A stretch of DNA of 64,000 nucleotides from Trichormus_B sp936914905 (GCF_039871975.1 NZ_JBDPLL010000001.1), one strand, 5' to 3'; positions 39,592 to 49,599 are shown, counted from the stretch's first letter. Program-made: numbers and translations. Notes: generated by a model not told the origin, from the letters alone.

Positions 39592-40073
39592 CCTAACGAC
39601 TCACGAGTTTCTACACCAGTTTGAGAATTTACACCACTGGCTTTCTTACATAGCTCTTGAATTTGCGAGCGATCTAAAATTGCATCACTAAAGTCTGCAC
39701 CTTCGATGTTGACATCAGTAAAGAGAGAACGCAACAACAGTGCTTCTAACAAGATAGCATCACTTAAATCAGCCCCGTTCAATTTTACTTCATTAACCAG
39801 TGCATTGGTTAAATTTGCTCCATGTAAATTAGCTTTTGTCATCACTGAAGCACTAAAGACTGTTCCTCGCAAGTCAGCACCTGCAAAATTCGCCATTTCC
39901 AAGTTAGCGTTGGAAAACTCCGCAGCTTGCAAGCTTTGTCCAGAAAAATCGTGTCTTGCTAACTCTGCATTACTAAATGATAGGGGATGAGTCCAGTCTG
40001 CTAGTGCTGGATATGCCACGCAGTATATTATCACACTTAACAGCAATGCTAACCCTTGTCGCCAATACATCAT
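39582..40073 (-). CDS. Secreted pentapeptide-repeat protein
   Basis: About 163 residues from the ATG at 40,073 (MMYWRQGLALLLSVIIYCVA). An upstream in-frame ATG at 40,121 would add 16 residues before the signal peptide. The signal peptide ends near YPALADW, indicating export. Repeats follow: AELARHDFSGQSLQAAEFSN, ANLEMANFAGADLRGTVFSA, ANLHGANLTNALVNEVKLNG, ADLSDAILLEALLLRSLF and so on. The tail has Cys (ELCKKASGVN...ESLGCR). It resembles lumenal pentapeptide proteins of cyanobacteria; function unknown. Overlaps purK by 10 bp. Confidence 0.8.
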   Translation of the reverse strand: MMYWRQGLALLLSVIIYCVAYPALADWTHPLSFSNAELARHDFSGQSLQAAEFSNANLEMANFAGADLRGTVFSASVMTKANLHGANLTNALVNEVKLNGADLSDAILLEALLLRSLFTDVNIEGADFSDAILDRSQIQELCKKASGVNSQTGVETRESLGCR

Positions 40074-40121
40074 TATTATGATATTGATGTATTGTAATGT
40101 TTTATGTATTTTAGTACACAT

Positions 40122-40527
40122 GATTATTCTCGCTATGAATATATACTTTCCTTAATATTCCGTAATAATTTTCTGTGTTCATCCACCAAAAACTCTTACT
40201 TATTCTATCGCAAGATTTATAAATTCATTATTCCTTAAGAGTTAGCGATTACTCACTATTTTTATATATCAATATATATTTACATATATTGATATTCATA
40301 ATCTCAAGTAAAGTTTATTGTATTTTCTGTCTGGCCATCTTTATTCCCTGTTATCCTTTTAATTAAGGACAGCAATATAAACTGCTGAACTTAATTTACT
40401 TATTATTCCATTCATAATTATGGAATTACCGTTAATCTTATAAGCATTTATTACTTTGTCAATAATCTGCGATAAATCTATCTATATTCATTAGCTACTC
40501 AAACTGAAAACTGGAGTTGGTATCCTC
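40122..40527. other. AT-rich intergenic region
   Basis: Very AT-rich, with ATATATTTA/ATATATTGATAT stretches at 40,264-40,300. No coding or RNA gene recognised; presumably promoter region for the divergent genes at 40,073 (minus) and 40,528 (plus). Confidence 0.4.
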
Positions 40528-40851
40528 ATGATTAATCATTACTCTATTGAATGGATCGAAGCTTGGTGCATGGAAAACGGCTGGACAGATTTATTTGTAG
40601 AACACCGTGATAACTATTGGGCATTTCCTCCAGGGGGAGTAATGCCGGAGCCAATTCCGGTTCATGTTTTGAGAGTAATTAAAGAAGAGAATGGATTAAC
40701 TAATCAGGAACTATTCTGGTCACTGGCTGCTGTAGTGATTACCATCTTATCTGTTATTTATACCTTTACATTCAAGTGTCCGATACCGTTGGTTTTTGCT
40801 TTTGCGTTTAATGCAGTGACAGTGGCACAGCTTGAACCAGAAGATGTCTAA
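40528..40851 (+). CDS. Conserved small membrane protein, unknown function
   Basis: 107 residues. The N-terminal half is soluble and aromatic-rich (YSIEWIEAWCMENGWTDLFV, EHRDNYWAFPPGGVMPEPIP). The second half has two closely spaced membrane segments (LFWSLAAVVITILSVIYTFT and PIPLVFAFAFNAVTVAQL). The frame is clean and starts after GGTATCCTC without a strong Shine-Dalgarno. It looks like a cyanobacteria-specific protein; no function is known to me. 40,852-41,222 downstream holds a short-repeat stretch and no gene. Confidence 0.6.
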   Translation: MINHYSIEWIEAWCMENGWTDLFVEHRDNYWAFPPGGVMPEPIPVHVLRVIKEENGLTNQELFWSLAAVVITILSVIYTFTFKCPIPLVFAFAFNAVTVAQLEPEDV

Positions 40852-41061
40852 ACTATTGATTTTGGCAATTTTGCTACTTGGGAAAAACTGCTTTCTTTAA
40901 GAGTGAAAAGAGAGCAGTTATTAATTTTATATTATCTATGCTTGTGAACTTCGCTGCTCGTTACAGATATATTTATATATATTTATCATATCTGTGATGG
41001 TAGTCAAAAGGCAACAGCCAAGAGGCAATAGTAAAAAAGTTATGATAAGTAATTAGAGCAG

Positions 41062-41156
41062 ATTGCAGCTCAATGAGCTACAGAATCTAAATTGAAACCT
41101 AGATAGCAAGACGATTTTACTCCGGACTCCTGCTGTAAGTCAGGAGTCATTACTAA
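41062..41156 (-). repeat. Dispersed repeat, inverted partner of 14,457-14,530
   Basis: GAATCTAAATTGAAACCTAG followed by GATTTTACTCCGGACTCCTG and GTCAGGAGTC is the complement of the repeat at 14,457. It is intergenic. Confidence 0.5.
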
Positions 41157-41222
41157 GTACCCCCAGACGTGATTGAAAAACCAATACTTCTGTACTAGTG
41201 TACAGTATTATACTGACAGGAC

Positions 41223-41477
41223 TTGGCAAATAAGGAAAGGGAGAAGGGGCTAAAATTTTCCGTTAGCCTTTTATCAACTGTGATAAAAGTTATTTTTGTT
41301 ACGAACTTAATCAGTATTACCCCTAAAATCACTTCTTATTTACTATCGCTTCTTATTTACTTATGTATATGCAGCGCCACACAACCTGAAAAATCCCCCA
41401 AACTGGAAAAACCTCTATTGGTAGTTGCTCTCCCAGATAAAATAGTTAAGGAATGTAGCCTATTAATTGACTCATGA
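41223..41477 (+). CDS. Small open frame overlapping tatC start, doubtful
   Basis: 84 codons from TTG. It has a basic start, one or two hydrophobic stretches (LISITPKITSYLLSLLIYLC) and a tail KLEKPLLVVALPDKIVKECS. Its stop overlaps tatC as ATGA. No family is recognised and the start codon is weak. It may be a real leader gene or a chance frame. Confidence 0.3.
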   Translation: MANKEREKGLKFSVSLLSTVIKVIFVTNLISITPKITSYLLSLLIYLCICSATQPEKSPKLEKPLLVVALPDKIVKECSLLIDS

Positions 41478-42268
41478 CCCCTTCACCAGACTTAGATACT
41501 ATCAATTCTCCTAATACGGGTATGAAAAGATACAGTAATTGTGAGGCTAATCCTCTAGATGAATTACCAGATGAGGTAGAAATATCATTTTTTGACCATC
41601 TGGAAGAATTGCGGCGACGTATTTTTTATTCTCTAATTGCTATAGCTTTGGGTGTAGTTGGCTGTTTTATCGTTGTTAAACCCTTGGTACAGCTACTGGA
41701 AATCCCCGCCCATGGTATCAAATTCCTACAACTTGCACCCGGAGAATATTTCTTTGTCTCTATCAAAGTTGCTGGTTACAGTGGTTTGGTGCTTGCTAGT
41801 CCCTTTATTCTTTACCAAATTATCCAGTTCGTGCTTCCAGGACTCACACGCCGTGAACGTCGTTTGTTGGGGCCTGTGGTTTTGGGATCGAGTGTATTAT
41901 TTGTTGGTGGGTTAGCTTTTGCTTATTCTCTACTTATTCCCGCAGCTTTGCAATTTTTTATCACTTACGGTGCAGATGTCGTAGAACAATTGTGGTCAAT
42001 TGAAAAATATTTTGAATTTGTGTTATTGCTATTATTTACAACAGGATTAGCATTTCAAATTCCGATTATCCAATTGTTGCTAAGTAATTTAGGTATTGTT
42101 TCTTCTACACAAATGCTGGCTGGTTGGCGGTTTTTAATTATGTCCGCAGTAGTTTTGGGGGCTATACTTACACCTTCTACTGATCCTCTTACTCAAAGTC
42201 TTTTAGCTGGAGCAGTTTTAGGTCTTTATTTTGGTGGTATTGGTTTAGTTAAACTCATAGGAAAATAA
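41474..42268 (+). CDS. tatC: Sec-independent protein translocase TatC
   Basis: 264 residues with six predicted membrane segments. The N-terminal signature FFDHLEELRRRIFYSLIAIA is the twin-arginine signal recognition region. Next comes FLQLAPGEYFFVSIKVAGYS, then PFILYQIIQFVLPGLTRRER with the conserved Glu-containing loop. The end is AILTPSTDPLTQSLLAGAVL. TatC recognises folded Tat substrates at the plasma or thylakoid membrane with TatA/B (not in the window). Alternative start M17 (MKRYSN) is possible. A hairpin (42,274) follows the stop. Confidence 0.92.
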   Translation: MTPSPDLDTINSPNTGMKRYSNCEANPLDELPDEVEISFFDHLEELRRRIFYSLIAIALGVVGCFIVVKPLVQLLEIPAHGIKFLQLAPGEYFFVSIKVAGYSGLVLASPFILYQIIQFVLPGLTRRERRLLGPVVLGSSVLFVGGLAFAYSLLIPAALQFFITYGADVVEQLWSIEKYFEFVLLLLFTTGLAFQIPIIQLLLSNLGIVSSTQMLAGWRFLIMSAVVLGAILTPSTDPLTQSLLAGAVLGLYFGGIGLVKLIGK

Positions 42269-42273
42269 AAAAA

Positions 42274-42345
42274 ACCGTGAACCATCAGGCAGGTTTCACG
42301 GCTTTCGGTATGGTGTGAGGAGCTTAACTAACTATCATCATAGAC
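42274..42345 (+). repeat. Repeat copy 1: hairpin plus conserved tail
   Basis: The hairpin CCGTGAACC...GGTTTCACGG is followed by CTTTCGGTATGGTGTGAGGA and GCTTAACTAACTATCATCAT. It is very similar to 42,491-42,570. It may also terminate tatC. Confidence 0.6.
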
Positions 42346-42490
42346 TAACTATTTCGAACTTGATGGCTTGTATCAGTTTTGGTAACATAATTTTTGAAAA
42401 TGAGCATTCAGGAACAAAATAGGCTTAATACTTGATAGTCCAGGGTGGCGTAAGGTATTTTTTGATTTTCACTACTAATAAAAAAATAAA

Positions 42491-42570
42491 AACCGTGGAG
42501 ATTTCAATCAATCCACGGCCTTTGGTGTGGTGTGAGGAGACTTAACTAACTAAATAGTATCATAATGCAT
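42491..42570 (+). repeat. Repeat copy 2: hairpin plus conserved tail
   Basis: The hairpin CCGTGGA...TCCACGG is followed by CCTTTGGTGTGGTGTGAGGA and GACTTAACTAACTAAATAGT. The stem sequence differs from copy 1 with pairing preserved, while the tail is conserved. This suggests the structure matters. Confidence 0.6.
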
Positions 42571-42665
42571 ATAACTATTGATGACTCAATTGCCACAACT
42601 TTCGTTACATCATTTTGGTTTGATGACATTGATATATTACTTCATTAATCTCAACTCTGGAATAT

Positions 42666-43649
42666 TTACACTAAAGCACCACCACAACTGGAACCACATC
42701 CAGCGGTACAACCATAGCAATAGTCAGCAGTTTGCACTTGACTAATGACTTCTAAACTTCCATGATCTAATAATTTACTAATTGTCAAGTTTTGTCCATG
42801 ATGATCTTTTGCTGGTAAATTCATCATTTGGTTGAAATCGCAATCATAGATATTTCCTAAATAGTCTACTGAAAGTTGATTACGACACATTAAATTCTCA
42901 ACGGTATCATAGTTAAATTGCATCTCTAAAAATTGTAAATAGCTGGAGTAAAGTTGTTTACGTTCTAAATGTAACTTTGTTCTGCCGATAGGTAGGTTAG
43001 TAATTGTTAATAGGTTATTAAATACAATATCAAAATGTTCTTGCAAGAACATTTTATAAGCTAGTTCAAAGCTTGTTTGTTGAGGAGTTACGGGAAATTT
43101 CTCACTGTTGGGTAATTGGGGATTATACACCAAATCTAAAATTAAATTAGGATTTTTCCCATAACCAACTTGATTCAGCGATTGTAAAGCTTGAATTGAA
43201 TCATCAAATACACCATTACCCCGCATTCTATCCACATTATCTGCTAGATAACATGGCAGAGAGGCTACAATTCTGACTTGGTTTTGAGCAAAAAATTCTG
43301 GTAAATAACCAAATCCTTCAACAAAATAAATTGTTAAATTTGACCGGACAATTACTTCTTTACCTGCTCCTTTTGCTGATTCTACCAACGGCTTAAAACC
43401 AAAGTTCATTTCTGGTGCGCCACCAGTTAAATCGACAATTTCAATTTCTGGGAACTTATAAATTAGTTCAATCAATTCTAGACAAGTTGCTAGGGAAAGT
43501 TCTTCTGTTCTTTTGGGACTTGCTTCTACATGACAATGATTACAAGCTAGGTTACAACGCTTCCCTAGATTAATTTGTAAAACATTTATTTCTTTTTTGG
43601 TTAACGGTGAGGTTAGTTTAGTTTGAAAGGGTGTAATTCCTGTTGGCAC
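42666..43649 (-). CDS. arsS: Arsenosugar biosynthesis radical SAM protein ArsS
   Basis: 327 residues. Radical SAM cluster motif C32-C36-C39 (RCNLACNHCHVEASPKR). Then IEIVDLTGGAPEMNFGFKPL, NLILDLVYNPQLPNSEKFPV, and FNNLLTITNLPIGRTKLHLE. The C-terminal Cys-rich region is CYGCTAGCGSSCGGALV, typical of the DUF3641/ArsS type. It is thought to transfer the 5'-deoxyadenosyl group to dimethylarsenite on the way to oxo-arsenosugars. The next gene upstream on the same strand is an ArsM-type methyltransferase (43,960-44,928), the known partner. Intact; start at 43,649. Confidence 0.82.
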   Translation of the reverse strand: MPTGITPFQTKLTSPLTKKEINVLQINLGKRCNLACNHCHVEASPKRTEELSLATCLELIELIYKFPEIEIVDLTGGAPEMNFGFKPLVESAKGAGKEVIVRSNLTIYFVEGFGYLPEFFAQNQVRIVASLPCYLADNVDRMRGNGVFDDSIQALQSLNQVGYGKNPNLILDLVYNPQLPNSEKFPVTPQQTSFELAYKMFLQEHFDIVFNNLLTITNLPIGRTKLHLERKQLYSSYLQFLEMQFNYDTVENLMCRNQLSVDYLGNIYDCDFNQMMNLPAKDHHGQNLTISKLLDHGSLEVISQVQTADYCYGCTAGCGSSCGGALV

Positions 43650-43959
43650 GATAATTTATACCTTAATCAACTTGATCGGTTGGTATTTTTGATTTTTAAC
43701 TAATTTTGGGGGTTTAAGGGACGCTTTAAATGTCTATAAAAGGTATAGTTTGTGATTCTGAAAGTAACGAGGTGGACTTAAGAATCTCAATTTTGTGTTA
43801 AATCGTGATATGCTTTACTATGCGATTGCTCAATTCCGCTCCTCTAACTCCCCTGTAACTTACAAGCAGCAAGTTTTATAGTCGGTTTTAAATGTCGGTT
43901 ATAAAACTTAATTATAATAGTAATAGTTTAGCGTCCCCTAGGCACAATTGGTAATTATT

Positions 43960-44928
43960 CTAACAGCACCCACCACCGTCATAATACCAAGTAGAATGTG
44001 TTACAATAATTTCCTTAGGTTTTAACGCTGCTAGTTTTGCGGCTGTTTTATCACATACTGCTGCGGGTATACCAAGTTGTAAAATATGCCCTGCTGCATC
44101 AGCAAAAAACAGTTGTGTCCCTGCATAAATTGCTGTTTTGCCTGTGAAAATACAAGCTCCATCTTCAGGGATATCAACTTTGAAGGAAACGGAATCAAGA
44201 CTTTCTAAGAGTATATTTTCTTCTAGGTTATAAGTTTGTTTATCTAATAATCTATAAGGGCGACGGGCGCGAATTTCAATTCTTCCAAAGCCAGCATTTA
44301 TAATTAATTCGGTATATTCTTGATAGGTGAGTGCGCCTGATAAACATAAGGCGCGTAGTCTTTCATCTTGTCGTAAATGTTTAGGAATACAACGAGTAGT
44401 AATGGGGTCACTCATTTGCAATCTTCCACCTGGTTTCAATACTCGATATGCTTCTTTTAACGCACGAGTTAAATCTGCTGGTTCAAAAATATTGAACAGA
44501 CAATTTTGTGCTAATACATCTACTGAGGCATCTGTAACAGGTAAGTTAAATGCATCTCCTGAGTAAATTTTGACAAAACTGGTATCAAACCAAGGATTTT
44601 CTTGAGCAGCAATTTCTAGGTTACGTGCAGCCGCTTCGCGCATTGCTTCGACTGGTTCAATAGCAATTACAGCACCGGGACGACGAGAAAAATAAGCAAA
44701 TTGTAATGCTTCTAAACCACCACCAACACCAACATATAAAACAGTAGGTTGATTTGCTAGTTCATTAGTATGAACAGTTGTACCACAAGCATAATTCATT
44801 TCCTGCATTCGTAAGGGAATTTTTAATCCTGGTAATTGCAGGGGTGTACTTTGGACACAACATAGTCCTACTTCTGGTGTTTGGGCAACTTCGCTGTAAA
44901 ATTGGGCTACGGTTTCTAAATAAGTCAT
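43960..44928 (-). CDS. arsM: ArsM-type arsenite methyltransferase (arsenosugar pathway)
   Basis: 322 residues. A class I SAM methyltransferase fold with motif I VLYVGVGGGLEALQFAYFSR near 65, the acidic loop AIEPVEAMREAAARN, and post-motif RALKEAYRVLKPGGRLQMSD. Arsenic-binding cysteines are suggested by LCCVQSTP (C23, C24), MNYACGTTVH near 48 and CLSGALTYQEY. The protein ends GGGCC. It methylates arsenite using SAM. It lies 310 bp upstream of arsS on the same strand; that combination is the recognised arsenosugar gene pair. The spacer 43,650-43,959 shows no gene. Confidence 0.78.
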   Translation of the reverse strand: MTYLETVAQFYSEVAQTPEVGLCCVQSTPLQLPGLKIPLRMQEMNYACGTTVHTNELANQPTVLYVGVGGGLEALQFAYFSRRPGAVIAIEPVEAMREAAARNLEIAAQENPWFDTSFVKIYSGDAFNLPVTDASVDVLAQNCLFNIFEPADLTRALKEAYRVLKPGGRLQMSDPITTRCIPKHLRQDERLRALCLSGALTYQEYTELIINAGFGRIEIRARRPYRLLDKQTYNLEENILLESLDSVSFKVDIPEDGACIFTGKTAIYAGTQLFFADAAGHILQLGIPAAVCDKTAAKLAALKPKEIIVTHSTWYYDGGGCC

Positions 44929-45044
44929 TGCTGCTATTTGGTATTAACTGTCTATAGATCAATATATAGATCAATTGTGCATATTAGTATAGTCAAGTAT
45001 GGATTGGATGAGTTCTTCCTGAGAATTTCTTAAACTTAATTACG

Positions 45045-45719
45045 TTAATCACGCAATACGTAACCGACACCACTCACGGTTTGGAGGAGACGCTTTTCGT
45101 TGTTGGCTTCCAGTTTTAGGCGTAAGTAACGAATGTAAACTTCTATAACGTTGGAATCACCCATGAAGTCGTAACCCCAGACTTCTTCTAAAATGCGATC
45201 GCGTGTAATTACCTGTCGCGGATGGGTGAGTAAATAGTCCAGTAAATCAAATTCCTTTGCAGTCAACTCGACTAAACGCTGTCCTCGGTAGACTTCCCGC
45301 GTACTCCGATTTAAACTCAAATCATCAAACATTAAGATATCTGCGCTATCTGTTTCTTCACTTCTACGTAAATGAGCGCGGACTCTGGCTAATAATTCTT
45401 CCAAACTGAATGGTTTAACTACGTAATCATCAGCACCAGCATCTAAACCAGCCACGCGATCACTCACTTCATCTTTAGCAGTTAATAAAATTATCGGTAC
45501 TTTATCACCCGTAGCTCGCAAGCGACGACAAATTTCTAAACCCGAAACACCAGGTAGCATCCAATCTAAGATTATTAAATCTAGATATAACTCTCGTGCT
45601 GCTGTCAGTGCAGTTAGTCCATCATAAGCTACGCTAACTTGATAGCCTTCATAACTCAATTCTAATTCGATAAATCGAGCCAATTTGACTTCATCTTCAA
45701 CCAGTAAGATGTGTGTCAT
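45045..45719 (-). CDS. OmpR/PhoB-family response regulator
   Basis: 224 residues. Receiver domain: ILLVEDE acidic pair, phosphoacceptor Asp in LDLIILDWMLPGVSGLEICR (D51), Thr in IILLTAKD, and Lys in DDYVVKPFSLEELLARVRAH. The C-terminal winged helix has LTAKEFDLLDYLLTHPRQVI, ITRDRILEEVWGYDFMGDSN and IEVYIRYLRLKLE. It is of the RppA/NrsR/ManR-like group, which senses metals or redox in other cyanobacteria (inference). The adjacent upstream histidine kinase (46,072-49,599) is destroyed, so this regulator is probably without its kinase or is driven by another. Confidence 0.88.
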   Translation of the reverse strand: MTHILLVEDEVKLARFIELELSYEGYQVSVAYDGLTALTAARELYLDLIILDWMLPGVSGLEICRRLRATGDKVPIILLTAKDEVSDRVAGLDAGADDYVVKPFSLEELLARVRAHLRRSEETDSADILMFDDLSLNRSTREVYRGQRLVELTAKEFDLLDYLLTHPRQVITRDRILEEVWGYDFMGDSNVIEVYIRYLRLKLEANNEKRLLQTVSGVGYVLRD

Positions 45720-46466
45720 AAAAATATTTGGTATTTTAGCAGAGGATGGTCATATTAATACGAAAACAGACGAATTTTCTACACCAGTTCATTATGGCAA
45801 AAACAAATATAGGAATCCAGTTTGATTCCTGTATCCCTTACAGGAGGCGAAGCCATATTTACTTGTGTAGGCAGGTAAAAGGCAAGAGGATTGTAGAAAA
45901 TTCAGCTATACCTAAGTTTGCAAAAATCAAATAGGACTGGGATATATAGTGAAATCCAGTGAAAACAGTTTAATGCTTTCTTCCCTTTTGCCTCCTTTGA
46001 CCATATACCTGATCATTTTGCATACCACATAGCCCTACTGACAGTAATTGATAATTATATAAGATATCTGTTTACAGATTAACAGATAATGGTGATGCGA
46101 GTAAACTAATCATAAATATACTTCCTTCCCCCAACCGAGAGCGTACACTCACATGACCCTCATACTTTCGACAAAAGTCTTAACGATTGACGATCCTAAA
46201 CCACAACAGGCAGTAGAAGAACTACGTGCTTCATCTACACGGTAAAATCGCTCATAAATTAGTGCTTGATTTTGCAAGGTAATACCATAACCTTGATCAG
46301 AAACTTTAATAATTGCCTCTTCACCTTGCAAATTTAACTTAATAAGTATAGGGATATCTTTTGGAGAATACTTAACAGCATTATCAATCAAGTTTAGTAA
46401 AATCTGTTTTAAACGATTTAAATATATTTAAACCTGAATTACCGGATTAATTGACTTAACTTTTAT

Positions 46467-47605
46467 GGGAGCATCCACTATTGGAAGATAGACAAGTTTT
46501 AGGAGAAGATAAGGATAAACAAGTGTGGATTAGCAACCATGAACCAGGATAAAAAAGAACGACTCAAAGCCTGCTTAGAAGAATTGGCAAGATTGTCAGA
46601 CAAAAGTCAGATAACATGGAAGGCATAGGAAAAAGAGTAAGGAGTCAAATATTAGAACTGGTAAGTCCAGAAATAGCTCTTTTTTATGGAACAAACAACC
46701 GGAAGGAAAGTAGGTCAAACCAGGAAAGTCAAAACCTTGCTAGGAGAACTAAAACTAAAAGCTAAACAGTTGCAAAGACTGGGTTTGAAGCCAAGAAGTC
46801 GATTAAGTCCATTACTTCAAAAGTGCTGCTTGAGGCTATCAGCTAAGAAATCATATCAAAAAGCAGAAGTTGAAATTGAGTGAGGCATTAACAGGAGTAA
46901 AAGTTGGCCATAGGACGCAACAAAAACTAGTTGTAGAACAAGATTGGGAGCTACCACAATCTGTGAAGTGAGCATGGATGGTGGAAAAGTATGACTACGG
47001 GGCAAACTACAAACAGGCTGCTACTAGCGAGACTATAAAACCGTTCGTCTATAAGGAATTTATTATGGGGCATTTTTTGATGACAACCAATCATTAGTTG
47101 ATTATGTTAATAGCCAGTCTTTGGTTAACCTCCTTGTCTGTTTGGGGGATGGTCATGATGGAGTTTGGAATTTAGTTAAACAGTTTGGAACTGAAAAATT
47201 TAAACCTTTGGAAATTTTGGATTGGTATCACCTCAAAGAGAATCTTTATAAGTTAGTGGTTCTTTAAAGGGTCTCCAAGCTGTTGAGAGTTTATTGTGGC
47301 AAGGTCAGATAGAGCTAATTCAAGCTTTATTTAGTAATTTTCGAAGCAAACAAGTTAAGAAGTTTTTCGCTGATCTCGAAAAACATCACACTCGGATTAT
47401 TAACTACAGCTACTACTAAGCTGAACAAGTTTGTTCTATTAGTTCTGGATCTGTCGAATTTGCTTTTAAACAGATTGGAGCAAGGATTAAAATTTCTGGA
47501 CCACAGTGGAATGTTGAAAGTGTCTACCAAATCCTTTCCATTCGTTGTGCTGATCTCAATGGTTTGCTTGCTATTTGAGTCTTTCTGCCAAAACTCGATG
47601 CTCCC
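46467..47605 (+). mobile_element. ISKra4-family element with pseudogene transposase
   Basis: 1139 bp with ends GGGAGCATCC (46,467) and GATGCTCCC (to 47,605). Perfect 8-bp target duplication ACTTTTAT at 46,459-46,466 and 47,606-47,613. The transposase starts at 46,539 (MNQDKKERLKACLEELARLS). It continues in pieces: LRLSAKKSYQKAEVEIE, LTGVKVGHRTQQKLVVEQDW, VDYVNSQSLVNLLVCLGDGH, LEILDWYHLKENLYK and the end GARIKISGPQWNVESVYQIL. It is broken by many stops, so it is dead though its ends are still clean. Confidence 0.8.
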
Positions 47606-47622
47606 ACTTTTATCATTCTTTC

Positions 47623-49135
47623 GTAAGGATTTAGGTCTAAGCTAGAGGGATTAAAGAAGGTGTCTGCACAGCAGAGTTAACCATCCCTTTCATAGGTTGG
47701 TCAAAAAACTCAATTAGAGACAGTGCTTGAGGGTAACAAGTTTGTATAACCGTCAATAAATTGGCAATATGTTGGAATCGCTCCATAGAAATAGAACCAT
47801 CACAGACTTTTCCTTTTGTCAGTGGTAAAGGTAACGTTAGTTCAGCTCAATAATTATCAACTTCTATTGGGTAACGAACGTAAAAGTTTACCAGGTTCCC
47901 CTCCGGCTTTATCAATGAATGAATGGAAGATTTAACTTTTGGTTGAAACTAGGATACCCAAGTCAAGAGTTCATCAAGGTTTTGGGTTTGTTAGAATAAA
48001 GCGTAGTTTTTAAAACCTTCATCTATCAGTATCAGGTCAATGAATTGTGTCCCAGTTGCTTGGTGATTTAAGCCAGGAATCTTGATTAGTTTCTTAAAGT
48101 GAGGGAGTAGATGTGCCTGACATTTGTGTTGAGCTTTGAGCGGATCACCATTATAGGCAGTAAAGTCATCACAATTGAGTACACTAGAGTAACTATAACC
48201 TACAATGGATTCTAATTCGGCAGGAGAAGGAGTATCAGGTCCATGAAATTAAGGGAAGTCAGTATTGGCAAAAATCCATAAACATTCTCTCACGCCTTTG
48301 ACTACCCAGGGTGTTTCATCCGCAAGGATATTAGACTGGGTTGGTTTTATCCACTGTTTGAAGCTATCAATACTTTGAGCCACTGCACCATCTATTCCTT
48401 CATTCCTAGCTACTAATGTTCCCACTCCAATTTCTATTTGACCCAGTTTCCACAACAGTTCTTGTTGTTTTTCATAGGCTAAATGCCTGTAGTTATTGAT
48501 CCATCCTAAAAAAGCTTGTAGTCTGATTCCTATATCTTGTCCCGGTACTATCTCTGGTGACCAGTCTGCCCTTTGTGTTTCCCCACACACACTGCAAATG
48601 CACCTATATCTTTAGATATTCTACTATTTCAATTGGCCTGTCTACCAACTCCCCTACTTGTTGTGTTTCCATTTTTATTGGTTAGCCAAACAATTACCCC
48701 TGACCACACCATCCACATACTTGCGGTCCCAGGATCTCAAATCTATCTACTCCACCAAACCCCCTTCTCGTTTTTCCCCTATGCCCTGGTTGTCCTTCTG
48801 GTTTCCGTTTTGGTGTCTGGTTCTCTTCTGGTTTCTCTTATTGTTTGTTCTTGGTTTTTTTGAGGATGTCTCCTGACGGTGCTTTCCTTAATCTGATGCT
48901 GTCTAAATCTCTACTGACTTTGAGTTCCTCTATTTCTTTTTCCAGTTCTACTACTCTATTTGTTAGCTTCTCTATACTATTCCCCTCCTCAATAATGATT
49001 TCTACCACTTGCTCTGTTGCCAACTGCTTCAATATCTCTGTGTCTAGTTTTCGTGGCAGGTTCTTTTCGATAACTGCTTGCTATATTCTCCCTCACCTAT
49101 CACACTTCTCAATACCTCACCACCTCAATCCTTAC
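47623..49135 (-). mobile_element. IS66-family element copy A
   Basis: 1513 bp. Ends GTAAGGATT..AGGT (47,623) and, complemented, GTAAGGATTGAGGTGG (from 49,135). Target duplication ATTCTTTC (47,615-47,622) and ATTATTTC (49,136-49,143) has one mismatch. The transposase reads on the minus strand from about 49,068 (NLPRKLDTEILKQLATEQVV, DSIRLRKAPSGDILKKTKNK) through MCGETQRADWSPEIVPGQDI and DETPWVVKGVRECLWIFANT to PLA and stop near 47,637. It is frame-broken in several places. It is inserted 9 bp from the ISKra4 duplication, inside the histidine kinase. Confidence 0.85.
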
Positions 49136-49599
49136 ATTATTTCGCTATGCTTTTCAAGCATACTTGCAACCTCTGCTACTAACTCATTTAGTAAACAAAC
49201 ATCCCAGCGCAAATGTAAATAACTACTATCGGCCCTAGCCAAATCAAGTAAACCTCGTAAAAGTATAATAGTCCTTTCCGTTTCCATACACGCAGTTTCT
49301 AAAGCTTCAAGTTGCGCTGAATTTAAATCATTCTGTCTTCTTAAAACACTTTGCAAATAACTATTCACAATCGTCAAAAGTGTAGCTAATGCGTGAAACA
49401 TAATACTTACAAATTGTCGTTTCTGTTCCCAAGATTGAGACAGACGTCATAACATCATATTGAAATACTTGTGAGTATTAATTAAAATTTGCTGTATATT
49501 CCAACTTGTCCAACTAGCCACTCCACCTAGTACCAAAGCTGAAACCACAGCAATACCCATAATTAGGCGTAACCGCAAAGAAAAAATATCAAATTTCAG

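Larger units (their letters stand above)
46072..49599 (-). pseudogene. Sensor histidine kinase, destroyed by deletion and two IS insertions
   Basis: The N-terminus at 49,599 (first codon now CTG): KFDIFSLRLRLIMGIAVVSA then ASWTSWNIQQILINTHKY. An internal deletion then joins the end of the first membrane region straight to NMML, stop, RLSQSWEQKRQFVS, removing roughly 130 residues of sensor/HAMP. The dimerisation box reads IMFHALATLL where SHELRTPL is expected. Frame continues to LEKHSE at 49,136, is interrupted by IS66 and ISKra4, and resumes as RMIKVKSINPVIQV at 47,622 and 46,458. The ATPase part has LIDNAVKYSPKDIPILIKLN, SDQGYGI and CGLGSSIVKTFVE, then a final frameshift. It is the partner of the regulator at 45,045. 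Confidence 0.8.

Noticed and set aside
48573..49222. Plus-strand open frames within IS66 copy A (and the same at 60,883-61,589)
   Set aside because: They mirror the minus-strand transposase and are duplicated with it; Ser/Phe/Leu-rich composition is typical of an antisense shadow.
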